Assembly (NCBI RefSeq): GCF_000499845.2
Contig: NC_023758.2
Location: 43,383,524-43,447,523, forward strand
From: Phaseolus vulgaris
Lineage: Eukaryota > Streptophyta > Magnoliopsida > Fabales > Fabaceae
DNA length: 64,000 bases
Direction: 5' to 3'
Below are positions 1 through 12,225 of the stretch, in pieces. A program made the translations under genes and the position numbers. Numbering within the stretch: the stretch's first letter is position 1; each line of letters begins with the position of its first letter. Below the pieces are notes generated by a model, which worked only from the letters and a program-made list of their open reading frames with translations, was not told where the DNA came from and searched no databases.

Positions 1-105
1 CTGATAAACAATAGTAAGAGCATAGAAACATTACATCCTACAAAATCTATAGTGGTCACGAGAGTTAGCTAAATAATAGTACAAACACAAATAAGACCAA
101 AGTAC

Positions 106-873
106 CTGTAAAAACAGACCGTTTGGTGCTCGGATCCGAACCCTGTTAGGATCATCATCATTCCTCAGAATCTCAAATGTTTCCATGTCGCTTGGTGAAT
201 CAGAATCAGCCACTAAACTGTTTCCTTCGTCTTGATTTGTCAATCTCACAAATTGCTTACTAGAAACTCTAAAATTGAAGGCCGTTTCATTGACTCTCCA
301 CAACTGCGTTGTTGATGGATACAAAAAAAATGCCACTAATTAAATACACAAAATTATAAATGTGTAACAAATAAAACTCTTGAAAGTGTATGTGGAGGAA
401 CCAACCCTGAAGGTTTCCCAACCCGAAGCTTTGGTGCGGTTGGCAACAACAATACTTCCTCCCCCATTTTCTGCACAGAGATACTTTTGCAACTTGGTAG
501 ACATTAACTGCACTTGAGTTCCATCCTGAAAATGACCAAAATAATCTATAAACAAATAATTTAACTGTAAACTAGTGACACAATTTTCTATGATAGAAAA
601 GATAAAAAAATAGAGGGCAGTGCCAAAAGATCAAAATAGAATGTACAAAATTATTAATAAACAATAATCTGATAGTGATTAGCAACATACCAAAAGATCT
701 TTGTTGGGTATTCCATCAAAGAGAGAAGGTTTCATCCATCCCTCAATAACGAGCCAATTTCCAAGATTCACAGCTTTGAGGGGCAAATTGAAATTTTCAG
801 TCTGGGCAAGAGCATAGTGACATGAGAGGTAGAAAGCTAGCACAAGGTTCGCATAGAATAATTGGTTGCTCAT
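106..873 (-). CDS. Glucan 1,3-beta-glucosidase-like GH5 protein, 5' part only
   Basis: Three coding exons on the minus strand: 873-691 (61 codons), 525-406 (40 codons) and 303-106 (66 codons), all with GT-AG borders and in frame. The next acceptor (CAG) falls exactly on bases 3-1, so the rest of the gene lies outside the window. Residues 1-23 look like a secretion signal, ending ...CHYALA before QTENF. Then comes the GH5 start motif KAVNLGNWLVIEGWMKPSLF. Exons 2 and 3 carry a segment with repeated WETF/METF motifs (residues about 62-167). Plant GH5 exo-glucanases of this type usually have such a fascin-like beta-trefoil insert before the catalytic barrel. The catalytic glutamates are not in the window, so activity cannot be judged. 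Expected role: secreted hydrolase of beta-1,3-glucan. The ATG at 873 was chosen because the signal peptide follows it directly and a TATA box lies about 60 bp upstream. Confidence 0.82.
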
Positions 874-931
874 CTTACAACACTTTTTGGTGTGTGGAGT
901 GAGTGCTACGCAAGAGGATAGTGTGTATAAC

Positions 932-939
932 ATATATAG
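932..939 (-). promoter_or_regulatory. TATA box of the GH5 gene
   Basis: The minus strand reads CTATATAT here, about 60 bp before the ATG at 873. The spacing fits a short 5' leader. Confidence 0.5.
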
Positions 940-1752
940 AGTTCAAAGTCTACAAATATTTTCGCATTTAGATGTTGTGTTTGATGTTATATGGTGTCAT
1001 TTTGCCCATCACAATCTGAAGATTGGAACCTAAGTTTTAGATTTAGCACCCTAAAAATTAGCCAAAAAGCATATAGAAAAAGCTTCAATCATATGCCTTC
1101 AAATACCACATAGGAATAGTATGTTTCACGCAAATTTTTCCATCAAATGACTCTCCATTGGCCTATACAAGTAGGTGAAGAATATCATCTCAATTTCATT
1201 TGTGGATTTAGATCACCTTTGTTTGCTTTATTATTTCTCATTAAAAAAATGACACTTTAACAAAAAACATTTTTTATATCAATATTTTCCCACTTAGTTA
1301 TTATTTCTTCTTGTTGAAGTATCATTTTTCTGTTGTTCATACAGCACTTTCGCAGAAATAGTATTATTTTTAGTTTTTCATATCATTTTTAAAAATAATG
1401 GTGCATGTGTATATTTTACTCAATTGACATCTCAGTGGATGTTATTTTTTTTTTCTTTTCTTGTCACGTTATTTTCTTTATTATGTTTATGTTTGTCTCT
1501 ATGAGAAGAAGAGTTAACTTCAAATCCATGAACACTGACACCAACCCACGTGTGCTCTATCCCTCCCCTTTGATCCAAAATATGACGAGTTTTTCTTCCT
1601 TCTCAGTTAAACCAAACATTCAAACAAAGGTACCTCTCTTTTGCGGCCATCTATTCAACTTTCTTTACTCACTTTCCTTCCTCTGAATTAAATTAACGGC
1701 TAAGGTGTTTGAATAAAATTACTGAGAAATATTTATAAAATTACTTGTTCTC
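940..1752. other. Spacer and GH5 promoter region, no gene seen
   Basis: AT-rich sequence upstream of the GH5 gene. The only open frame of note (1405-1686, plus) is rich in F, S and V and has no recognisable motif. I read it as chance. Confidence 0.5.
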
Positions 1753-2210
1753 GAACGAGTTTGGAGTCTAGATAAAGATTGTTCTGCTTCCACCTTCGAT
1801 CGGTATAGGACGCTTCAAGCTTTTTGCTACTCCTTCCTCCTCTCGGTCGTCTGACTCCACAGGCGGGATGGTACCTGCAGAAGACACTCCAACCCTCAAG
1901 TTAGTCGAGGTGTTAACACTCGGGCATCAAAGTACTGTAGTTAATGACGCACATCTCTCCTTGAAATGCATGCTATTTATATTATCTTAATGGACCTTCA
2001 ATGGTGGGCCGGATTAGAAAGTTGGTTCATGTTTAGGATTGCACTAAACAACCCTTAACAATTGATTAACTCTACTGACTTAATCAACCGTTGGTTCATC
2101 GTCAAGGATCGGTCGATCACATGTTGTCATGTGACCTTCTTATTTTGATTAGGTGGTTGGTTGGTCTGAGTGCTGGCTGACTCGAGTCGTCCGGTCATAC
2201 CGGTACATTA
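1753..2210 (+). repeat. Dispersed LTR-like repeat, copy 1
   Basis: Less AT-rich than its surroundings, with no coding capacity. It aligns by eye along most of its length with 31141-31469. Shared blocks include CCTCCTCTCG, a CTGCAGAAGACACTCCAACC-like block, GCTATTTATATT and GGTTCATGTTTAGG. It ends near GGTCATACCGGTACATTA, an end also seen at 62875-62890. It may be a solo LTR or a non-autonomous element. The class is not certain and no target duplication was fixed. Confidence 0.55.
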
Positions 2211-3412
2211 CTCATTTCTTTTTCTTTTTTTTCTAATTTTGGTTTGTAGTTGCCATAAAAATGATCCAAAATCCTACCGCACAGAAGAAGCGGCCAAAAA
2301 TGTTTGTTGAAAAAGTTGAATGACTATTGGTGCATGAAAAGACTATAATGATTGAGTTTGTTTGGCTTAAAACTTGCAATCCCTATAGAGTAGAGTAGAG
2401 GCATTGATTCTACAGAGAATTTTCTTAACTCTCAACCCCTCTTACTTTATCTTCCCACATTGCAAGTGATGCTTCATGCAACTGTTGTTGGCTCAATCAT
2501 GTCAAAAATTAAAATTGAAACAAACACACACCCTCCATAAATTCATACTATTTTTTGCCCAATAAGTGGTTTGTTAACATGATACGTTGCTCATTCTCTT
2601 TAAGTAACTTGAATTACAACCTTACTAATGCACGGCTATTTTATGATAATTTAAAAACAATATTGATTTTAAGAAAGGCAATTTGACAATGATCTGATAT
2701 ATTTTCAAACTTAAATATAGAGCTAGCTAAGTGGTTTTAATATACAATAAAAGATGCATTAATGTGATACATGTGTGTTATAAAAGCAAATATAGAAAGA
2801 CGTATTAATGTGAAATGGGCACACAGTGAGAGTCATAGATTTAAAAGTGTTGGGTTGAACGTAAATTGCAGATCGAAGAATAGCAGTTAAAATGTGGTTG
2901 AATGCATTGCTTTGGAATGAATTAAAGAAGAAATATAGGCTTGGAAAAGTACTTGTTACTTACCATAATTTTCAATCTCTCTCACCGACACAATACGTCA
3001 CATAGGGTGTTAAAAGGTTAGCAAAGAGTCAACAAGAGGTGATGTAGTATTTGAACAAATGAAAGTTGCTAATAACTTTTGTGTTGGTGACGTGGTCATG
3101 ATGGAAGTCTTCATACAAGAATTTACCACCCGCATTAGGTGTGGAACCATCAAGACTATTCAATACTCACAAATTAACTAACCAATCTCAACGTTAGACC
3201 ACTAACTCTGTATTTTCCCTTCTTTCTTTTCTTCTTAATTTTCAAAACTAAGCAAACCAGAATTTGGAAAACTAATTAATTACTAGAGACGTGCTTACGT
3301 AATGTTAGGAATCTAAAATCAATCCAGATACTTAACATGTAATAATCGAACAAATTTTAGTCCTTTTTCTTCTTCCCTTATTTTCTGATATATTTTTGGA
3401 AAATTTTACATC
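2211..3412. other. Spacer, nothing recognised
   Basis: AT-rich sequence with poly-T tracts and no open frame of note, RNA gene or clear repeat. Confidence 0.5.
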
Positions 3413-3417
3413 TACAT

Positions 3418-3739
3418 TGTTAAGAAGTGGACTTTAAGCTTAACTCAACCTCAAAAAATCGGCTCATTGAGGTAAGGTTTGCACCTACTTATATACTATA
3501 AAAGACTCTAATCTCTAGTTGATTGTGGACCCCCTCATGCCGAGACTACCAACTCGTACATGGAGATATATATTATGGATGGTCCGATAATAGTCCGATA
3601 GCGGGTGACCTGATAAACCCAACAAATACTCACTAGGATAAGCTCGAAATGACTCTGATACCATATTACGAAGTGGACTTTAAGCCTAACTCAACCTCAT
3701 AAAATCGGCTCAATGAGGTAAGGTTTGTACCCACTTATA
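3418..3739 (-). mobile_element. Miniature LTR retrotransposon (TRIM/SMART type)
   Basis: Two direct repeats of 76 bp (3418-3493 and 3664-3739) flank a 170-bp centre. Next to the right repeat, at 3651-3663, the minus strand reads TGGTATCAGAGTC. This is the usual plant LTR-retrotransposon primer binding site, complementary to the 3' end of initiator tRNA-Met. The element is therefore oriented on the minus strand: 5' LTR 3739-3664, primer site, centre, 3' LTR 3493-3418. Both outer edges are bordered by TACAT (3413-3417 and 3740-3744), a 5-bp target duplication. A purine run, GAGGGGG on the minus strand, lies about 35 bp before the 3' LTR, further than usual for a polypurine tract. There is no coding capacity, so it would need proteins from another element. 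The LTRs are short even for TRIMs (usually 100-250 bp) and more like SMART elements. Confidence 0.85.
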
Positions 3740-3744
3740 TACAT

Positions 3745-4015
3745 CTGTCAATTTTCCTACATCCTTCTACCACCTAATAAAAGATAATATTTTAATTTTT
3801 CAGTTCATTCATCGGAAATTATTTTATATTTTAAGATAAAAAATTATTTTGTTGGTGTTGAATAGGTGTTGAGTAGAAAATGGGGTGTTTTGTCGGTATT
3901 TCTTTTCTTTAGATTGTTCCGTTCTTGTTTTACTAAATGCTAGTTATTGTTTGGGCCTTGGCGTATTCAAACTCCCGTCAAACAATACTACGTTGTCATA
4001 CATTTGAGGCTAATA
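3745..4015. other. Short spacer between two small elements
   Basis: AT-rich with no feature seen. It separates the miniature LTR element from the MITE that follows. Confidence 0.4.
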
Positions 4016-4427
4016 CTTCCTGCACCTAATGAATTGTCACTTGCACTCTATACACTTTTAAATCTCTAAAATTATTTTTTGATCTAGAATTGAAAATTTA
4101 AAATATTAAAAAAATTTAGAATATATTTTTGTATTTTAAAAATGAAATTTTGAAATAGAATTGAAAAATCAAATTCTCATTCTGAAAAAGTTATATTCTG
4201 AAATATATTTTGAAAAAGAAATTATGAAAAACAAAATCTGAAAATATATTCTAGAAAAAAAAATTCTAAAATTCAGAAAAGTGATTTTAAAATTCAAATC
4301 TAGAAACGTATTAAAGAAAAATATTCCGAATGTATTTTGATCCGCACTCCCTTCTTGTTTAAGGAATTTTTTGTCAATTTATGTAATTAGTATCGGGTGC
4401 AGTTTACAACTCTTTGGGTGCAGAAAG
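4016..4427. mobile_element. MITE with long terminal inverted repeats
   Basis: The left end begins CTTCCTGCACCTAATG. The right end, read on the minus strand, begins CTTTCTGCACCCAAAG. Over 36 bases the two ends agree at 27 positions. The interior is AT-rich with many degenerate short repeats of the form AAATTCTGAAA. There is no open frame. TAAT occurs at both outer borders (4011-4014 and 4428-4431), suggesting a 3-4 bp target duplication, but its exact frame is unclear. The superfamily is not assigned; a TAA-type duplication would fit PIF/Harbinger. Confidence 0.6.
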
Positions 4428-7400
4428 TAATTGACCACATTTGGTGTTGCGGTGAATGGGCCAACCAGAAAAAAGAAACCCAAAAATGAAAAACACAAGG
4501 CCGACCATAGAGCATCACAAAACCTAACCAAAGCTAAGCCTAAGTAACAAAACACACCATTTGTTTGGAACTGCGTTTCAAAACCATTGACCTGCTTAAA
4601 GTATTACAAGCTTCTTAGTATTAGATGCCAAAATCGGTTTAAATGTGTGAACCAATAGACTTACTATATAAATTTAAGTTGAAAAAAATAATTTTTAATA
4701 TATTAAATGATTTGACTGGTTCTCTATTTGAGTTGATTAAATCCATTTTCATAATTTTGAATCTTTAATTTTCAACTTAACAATATTTTTAAATGACAAT
4801 AAATACGTGTTCGAACTCATGATAAATGAATTTTTATTGTACTGAAATAAGTAAACGGGTCAAAAAAATCTAACTAATAAAGCATGTTTAACTTAGTCAA
4901 TTCACTCGTTAAGTTATGAGTTAAAGTGGATTAAAAACTGAGTAAAGTTACTTTGACACCTCACTTTTTCCCTTCCATTCACTTAACTACTTATATAATA
5001 ATAAAATATTAAATTAAGTTATTTAATTAAAATATAAATTGAATTATTGAATAGAAGTACAAACTTACCCTGCATTGAATTGAAATATTTAAATGAATGA
5101 CTCATTAGTTGAGTTAGTTGAATTTGACAATCCTAATTGATATCAGCAATAAGATGAATTTTGTTTTAGAAAATGTGGGTGATAGAAGCATATGTTATTT
5201 GAGTGAAGGAAATATATATAGTGATAGATGTAGAAATGTAGTTAGAATTTGAAAGTGGTGGGGGCAAGATCTACAGAGTAGACGAAGCAAAGAGGCAGAA
5301 AAGGGTTTTTTTCTTCTGACGAGAACTGTTTCACGTGCTGTAGCGGAAGCTGTGTATACATCATGCATGCATGGATCCAATGCAATCCAACAGAGTCACA
5401 GGAACAGCCATAGGAGCTTCCAAGATCCAACATGCAATACATATCAACTATCTCTTTCTACCTGACCCAACCTCTCTGAAACTCTCTGCATTATGTTTCA
5501 CTTTTCATCGTCATCATCCATTTATTAATGCAACCAGACCATCCCAACCTCTCCACTGTACCACGCACGTAACACAAAACAATCATGCTATTAGTTCCTT
5601 GTCCTTTTCACCTTTTTTCTTTTTAGATCGGTCAACTCAAACATAACCTCATACACTACCTTATAAATTACTGTCTAATTCACATTTTATTAGGGTTTTC
5701 CATTTGAAAAAAATACGAAACATAGTTGTTTTTGGTTCTTTTTCCTTATCAATGTCACGAGATGCAAGGATGATTTTGGCAGTTGCTTCGTCTGCTTCGC
5801 CGTATTTTGGCTAAACTGTTTGCAACTGCGAAGCTGCAACTAGTCTCGAGGAACGAGAAGAATCTATGCAATAAGTAATCCCAATGTGTTGTAGATGTTA
5901 GTAGTGAATGTTGTAGGTCGATTCAATTTGTGTTTTTGCATTGTGTCCGTTTCATTTACAATCAAATAAGAATTTCCATTTTAAACTAACATGTTTTAAG
6001 ATTTTTTTAACATTTTTCTAATTGTAGAACGTGTAATAAATATGTTCAACAATGTTGCAATGGAACACAAATGCCCATTTCACTAATTTGAAGTACCTCA
6101 AGTTAAACTTATTTTTATTAGTTATTCAATTAAAAAATCATCAAGATATTAAAGACTCCAATTTTTTTTTTCACTTTAAAAATCAAAATAATTAGTTGTT
6201 ATTTGACTAAATTAAATACCATTTTATAAATTAAAAAATAGTTGATATCTATATTGGATTCATGGTGACATCATCATTAAATAAACTATATTAAGAAAGA
6301 AATATCTATATTATATGTACTCAAAAAGTAATGATATTAATTATCATTTCAAATAATAAATAATCCGTATCAGTATCATCATTGAAAAACCTAAAATAAT
6401 AATAAAATATGAATTATGTCAATCTTATATAATATTGCACAATTTGTTTACTTTGGATTAGATTTATTTGTTGTCTTCAAGCTTTTTTAGTCAATTATAT
6501 ATTTAGTTTTGAAAATTAAATATATTTAATATTTACAAAATTTTCAAGTTAATAAATTAGTGAGCGTTTAAAAGAATTTGCTGAAAACATGTAATTAGGG
6601 TTTGAGAGAATTTAAGATTTTTTTTTAAAACAAAATATGTTTCCATTTGTAAGTTTTAAGTAAAAGAAATTTACAATAATTTAAATGATTCCATTAATGA
6701 AAATATATTTATTGGTTTTGAATTTGTGAAAATCTCTAATAACTGTTTATGTTGAATTTTTGAAAATTTTGAATAAAAATTTAGGGAAAGACTGACAATG
6801 AAACTAAATGTCAGGTACAAGACATTAAAATCCCATATATTTGCTTTATTTAAAAAGGAAAGTACGATCAAAGAAAAGAGAAGGAGAGAAAAATGGAAAT
6901 ATTTTGGATTATTTGGTTGGTAAGAAAATTAAAGAAAAATATTTGAAATGGGTAAAATATATACTTAAATGGTATAAACATCCTTAAAAAATAATTCAGA
7001 TAGAAAGAGAGTGTCATTTTACTCATCATTTTATAATGATGTTGTTTACTTTTTTTTTCTAATTTGAAAGGAACCAAATTTATGATGGGTGCCACCAAAA
7101 TGTTTCTTTCAACTGATTTACATGTGAACCAAACAAAAGGAAGGAATATAATATTAAATTATTTATCTTCTCTCCTTTTAGTTTAACTCAACTAAACAAA
7201 GTGTAAGTTTCAAACAAATAAACCATTAGAATATTTTTGTTGCATGAAGTGTTTAAATAAATGGTTATTTATTGCTTAATTTGAATTGACAAAGACACTT
7301 TTTTAAGCATGGTTTCCTCAAGCTTCTGACTTTATGTTGCATTAACATGAGACAATGAACTCCAAGAACACCAAAGAATTGAAACAAGCTAAGTCAAATA

Positions 7401-9436
7401 ACTTACACCATTGAAGAACCTTCCTCTTATCAAAAGAGATTAACGTAAGAAAATAGTTGACACGTAAGAAAAATAATGGATAAGACATTTCTTTAGAGAA
7501 GGAAATACACAAGTAGAAAAAATTGAAGCTATGTATCATGCAATAATGGAGCAGAAAGAGAGAGAGAAAAAATAGGCATTCCCTATTCTAGTCATACACA
7601 ATAAAAGATAAGATATTCATATTACATTTGCAGAAGTGTAGAAAACTTTTCACAATGAGTGGTCATCTATGAAAACTTTGAAGCTCAACGAGTTCAAAAA
7701 GTTGACAAGTCAAATCTATTGTTGTTATTTACTTTTAATCGATCATTTTAAAACATTCTTCGCAACAATATAAGTAATGCTCCAAATGTGCAAGACTGTC
7801 TCATTTAAGAAAGATATTATCAAATGTTGTCACAGAGATAAAAAAGTATTTTAATAATATCATCATAATCATTACTATAATAATGATAATTCAGCAAATT
7901 ACGTACACCCTTTTATTTTTTACACTTCCTACAATATCTGTATCTTTAAAATTTTCACCTTAGTTCAGAATTGTTTTGAAATATTATTGTTTTGTGGTAC
8001 TTAATTACTAAACACATTATACAGTATAGATTTAAACCTTTCTTTAATTCCTTAACTTCACGAAATTGTCATTTTCAGCCTTTAAAAAAATATTTATCTA
8101 TTCTTTGTTTTAAAAGGTTTCAGAAATTAATTCTAAAAATTACGGCGTGAACCTTTTCTTTATCAACTTTATTATATTATTGTTTATGTGACACATAGAA
8201 GATATGTTCTCTATTGTCATGCTATATTATTGAATTCATGATAAAAACAACCATTTATTGATAGAGATGTTAGCTTTTTATATAATTTTTTATTAAATCA
8301 CAAATATTGATGAAAAAAATACGATTTCTTTAAACAGTAAAATTGATTAGTGAGTATGCGAAAACTATATTATGAAATTCTCTTTGTCTAAAGGATCGTG
8401 GATTTTATTAATAGACTGACAATGGTGTTCTTAAAATAATTTTTTTATTTTTCTTCCAAAATCAAACAAAAAATTATTTTCTTTATTTTATTAGTTAAAT
8501 AACTGATTTTTTTTAATATTTGAGTTTTGAATATCGATTGAAAATTTATTAAAATATTTTTTAACATTTAAATAAATATTTGAATGTAATTAATATTACG
8601 ATAATTTAATTATTCTGAATACATGTTTTAATTAATATGTTTAAATTTAATTCTTTTGGACATGATTTGTGATCATTGGACCCCTAATAATAATAATAAT
8701 AAAATGGGTATACTAATATAATTAAGTCTAATGATTATAGTATAAAGTTGTATTAGTTAAAAATCATTTCACGTACTCATCAGTTCCATGATTCCTTACT
8801 TTTTAATAATCATGAACCCAAAAATTGGAAAAGCGTCGAGACCATCATTCCCTAGCAAAAAGCTTTCTCCCAAAAATCGCATGTAAAGCTGTGCAAAGAG
8901 TTTATACGACTGGAAGCGTTGAAAGTACACAGGCAAGTCGAGCAGTTTTTCTTTTGTTTCGTTTTCGAAATCATGTTTTTATACACATTTTAACAAGAAG
9001 TGCAGAAAGTTTAGAGAATGGGACTTGTTAGGGATATTTTACTAGTATCAATTTAAAACTATACAATTATTTATAAAATAAAATTTATAGTGATTTATAT
9101 ATTATGAAACATATATGAGATATCTGTGAATGGTTATCCTAAAAAAGCAATGGTGTAAGAAAGTGATAGAATAAGAGAATTCATAATTTGTATAAGAATT
9201 GTGTTATGTGGATGTTTTGTTAGGTTAATGAGAAAGTAAAAAAGAGAGAAGATATTTAATTGTTAGAAATTGTGGTATTTTTGTTGTCTTACCTGTCCTG
9301 TCCCCTCCCTAGAGGAGGGTGAGGAATGGAAAGTGATAAAAGTAAAAATGCGTCAACGATGTGAAGTGAAAATGGGAAAAAGTTGTCCTTACTAAGCCAT
9401 GTCTGGCAAAGGTGACTGTTGTCTCAAATCAGGAAC
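4428..9436. other. Long AT-rich spacer
   Basis: No gene recognised. Most of it is AT-rich with scattered short open frames of low-complexity sequence. A stretch at about 5240-5640 is clearly richer in G and C and contains CATGCATG and many C/T runs, but no convincing coding frame. A short imperfect hairpin (GCAGTTGC...GCAACTGC) lies at about 5780-5830. Confidence 0.5.
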
Positions 9437-9456
9437 AGAGAGAGAGAGAGAGAGGG
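9437..9456. repeat. (AG)10 microsatellite
   Basis: Ten uninterrupted AG units, about 620 bp upstream of the SOSEKI start codon, next to long CT-rich tracts that may belong to its promoter. Confidence 0.9.
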
Positions 9457-9989
9457 TAAAGTCAAAATTAAATTCATTTATTATGGGAAGCTGATTGAGA
9501 CCATCACCTTGTCCTTCACCTTTTCCCTTCTCTTCTCTTTTGCTTTCTTTTCACCCACTCCTCCTTCTCCCATTGTGTCTTTCTTTCTTTCCATTTAACG
9601 CTCCTTTTTTAAGGGAATCTTTCCCTGCAACCACATGTACCATCCTGATTTCACGCTTTTTTTAAGCTCTATGCACTATATACACTGCCTCATCCCTCAT
9701 GCTTTCATATACATCTAAACTAATATTAAATAAATCCCATCCCTACCCTACCACTCCCATCCTAATATCATTTTTCTCTCTCATTTACAAACTACTTTTT
9801 CTTAAATGGTAATTCAAAATTTTGAGTGAATAAAAGAAATTGGAGGTGGCATTATAATTGTGGTATTATTAAAAAATGGTACGAACTTTGTAAACGGGTT
9901 TCTTATCCATGCAATGCAACATTAATTACGCACTCCGACTCACTCTCTTTCCCTGGTCCTTTTCTGGTGGAGTTTCGTTGTGGTGCGAG

Positions 9990-9997
9990 CATAAATA
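9990..9997 (+). promoter_or_regulatory. TATA-like box of the SOSEKI gene
   Basis: CATAAATA, 76 bp before the ATG at 10073, in a stretch that is GC-rich for this window. Confidence 0.45.
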
Positions 9998-10072
9998 CCA
10001 TTCTGGGGCCTGCTCATTCCTCCGCTAGCCACCGTTATCAGAAGCAAGAAAAGAGGTTTATTTGGTTGGAGC

Positions 10073-11652
10073 ATGGATGTGAATAGTGTTCGTTCACAAA
10101 GAGGAAACAGGGAGACGAGCCCAGACCGCGCCAAAATATGCAGGTTGAAGCATAAAGTGAAACCCTCTAGAAAAGTTCAAGTAGTGTACTATCTCTCCCG
10201 AAACGGCCTTTTGGAGCACCCTCATTTCATGGAGCTCACCCTTTTGCCCAATCAACCTCTCCGTTTAAAAGGTACGAGCATATATCAACACAAAAAAGGA
10301 AAGCTTCCTCCTTCACCTTTCTTTTTCTTATATGGTTTCATTTTCTAAAGATGTCTTCGACCGGCTCATGGCTCTCCGTGGGACTGGCATGCCTCTGCAA
10401 TATTCATGGTCTAGTAAAAGGTAGTTAGCCCTGTGTATTAAATCGATTTCATTCATGTTCTACAAACACACGTTCCAATTTAACAAGGTTGTTTTTTAAT
10501 TTGGCAAACTCAGAAACTACAAGAGCGGTTATGTGTGGTACGACTTGGGTCTGAAGGATGTAATACATCCCGCAGAAGGAGGCGAATACGTGCTCAAAGG
10601 ATCTGAACTGGTGGAAGGATGCTCTGGTAGTTAATACTCTCTTTTTTTATTTTTCATTTTTTTTACTTTCGTTGTTTGGGTTGAAGATTAATTAATTATA
10701 ACACTTTTGATTTTGGATTGATTCACGGTTCAGAGAGGTTTAATGTGAGCAACAAACAGGGAATCCATCAGCAGGGAGAGGGGAATTACAACTACAATTA
10801 CGATTCAAGGAGCAAGGCGTTGGGTGTGTGCAACAAGCCGCCGCAGAAGGAGCGTGAGGAGTACGAGGATTACGAGGAGGGGGAGAAAACAAGCTACACG
10901 AGTTCCACCACTACCCCACACTCGCGTTGCTCCAGAGGCGTGTCCACGGAAGAACTGGTTTATGAAGAGGAGAATAACAACGGCAACGCGACGAAGGTAG
11001 CTGGTGCGACAACGGCGAGCGATAATAATGATAAGAATTTGGCAGGCGGTGAGGGTGACGCGCGGAGTGAGAAGGTGAAGCGGAGGGTGGAGGGGGATGG
11101 GTCGGTGTCGAGCCGTTACTCCGTTCTGCTGCAACTGATAGCGTGTGGGAGCGCGGGGACGGAGTTGAAGGGGAAGCAGGGGCCTCGGCTGAGCGATGTG
11201 GGGACCAAAGAGAGGGAGAGGGAGAAGAAGAGTTTGTTTTGGGAAGAGGGTGATAGCGAGATGGTGAATTGCGTGTCGGAGAATCCGAGGATGTTGGGGA
11301 ATTTGCAGGCAGAAGAGAAGGAGTACTTCAGTGGGAGCTTGGTAGAGTCAATGAAAGCGAACAGGGTGGCGTTCCAGGGGGAGCCTGTGCTGAAGAAGTC
11401 CAATTCCTACAACGAAGAAAGGTTTGGTTTGGTTTGATTTTGAGTTTGGTTTGGTTTTGTTTAATTTTGATAAATTGATTAATTAGTTTGGTTGTTGTTA
11501 TGTGCAGGAGGAGTAGGCTGGGGATGGAGGAGGTGAAGGAGGCGAAGGTGGTGGTGGAAGAGGAGAAGAGGGTGGTGAAGGGAGGAGGAGGAGTGAAAGA
11601 GAAATGCATCCCTCTGATGAAATCTCCGAAACAGAGTAGTGGTAGGAAGTGA
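10073..11652 (+). CDS. SOK: SOSEKI-family (DUF966) polarity protein
   Basis: Five exons: 10073-10271, 10351-10420, 10514-10626, 10734-11421 and 11508-11652. All borders are GT-AG and the joined frame is 404 residues. Residues 34-127 form the DIX-like domain that defines the family, with VQVVYYLSRNGLLEHPHFME, YSWSSKRNYKSGYVWYDL and EYVLKGSEL. Further conserved family blocks are SSTTTPHSRCSRGVSTEEL (184-202), RYSVLLQLIACGS (255-267), NPRMLGNLQAEEKEYFSGSL (311-330) and LKKSNSYNEER, which crosses the last exon junction. The regions between them are acidic and low in complexity. In Arabidopsis, SOSEKI proteins polymerise through the DIX-like domain and mark cell edges and polarity in the embryo and root. 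The N-terminal ETSPDRAK segment resembles that of SOK3-like members, but the paralogue is not fixed. The ATG at 10073 follows a short leader and a TATA-like box. Confidence 0.93.
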
Positions 11653-12186
11653 TGTGGTCACGTGAATGCCCAGGAATTTATGGGATTTTTAAGTACAGCA
11701 TTTAATTAGGGGTTCAGGGCTCATTGCCTGCATCATTAATTTCTTTTCACTTTTTAATTCCCTCTAATAACTGCTTCTCTGCTACCGAATCTTGCTGCAT
11801 ATTTAAAATAATAATGTCGTAGAAAGTAGCAACCATAAATCTCTTTCACCTCGTATCACCCTGACATCAACTTTTATGCTTTCCTTCGATAAGGAAAGGG
11901 AAAGAAATAGGATTTTAAAAATGGAGGTTTGAAACACAAATTGCAAACTAAATAAATACAACTGCAGCCTCACATTAACTTAATAACTTGTAATTAATAA
12001 AAAGTATATTTATTATTATAATTAATGTTTATAATTTATTATATATAATATGATTAATTATGTTATTTTATAAGAATTAGTTTTTTATAATCTTTAATTA
12101 TATTTTTTATATTTAAATTATAATTCTATTTTAAATAAAAATAAAAAGTAAAAGAATAAATTTTAATTAATTAATTAAATTTTTTA

Positions 12187-12225
<39 letters not shown>

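Noticed and set aside
5750..5870. Possible miRNA precursor (imperfect hairpin with GCAGTTGC/GCAACTGC)
   Set aside because: The stem pairs only in short blocks and no known mature miRNA sequence is present.
10805..11403. Antisense open frames across SOSEKI exon 4
   Set aside because: They mirror the purine-rich sense codons and have no known motifs.
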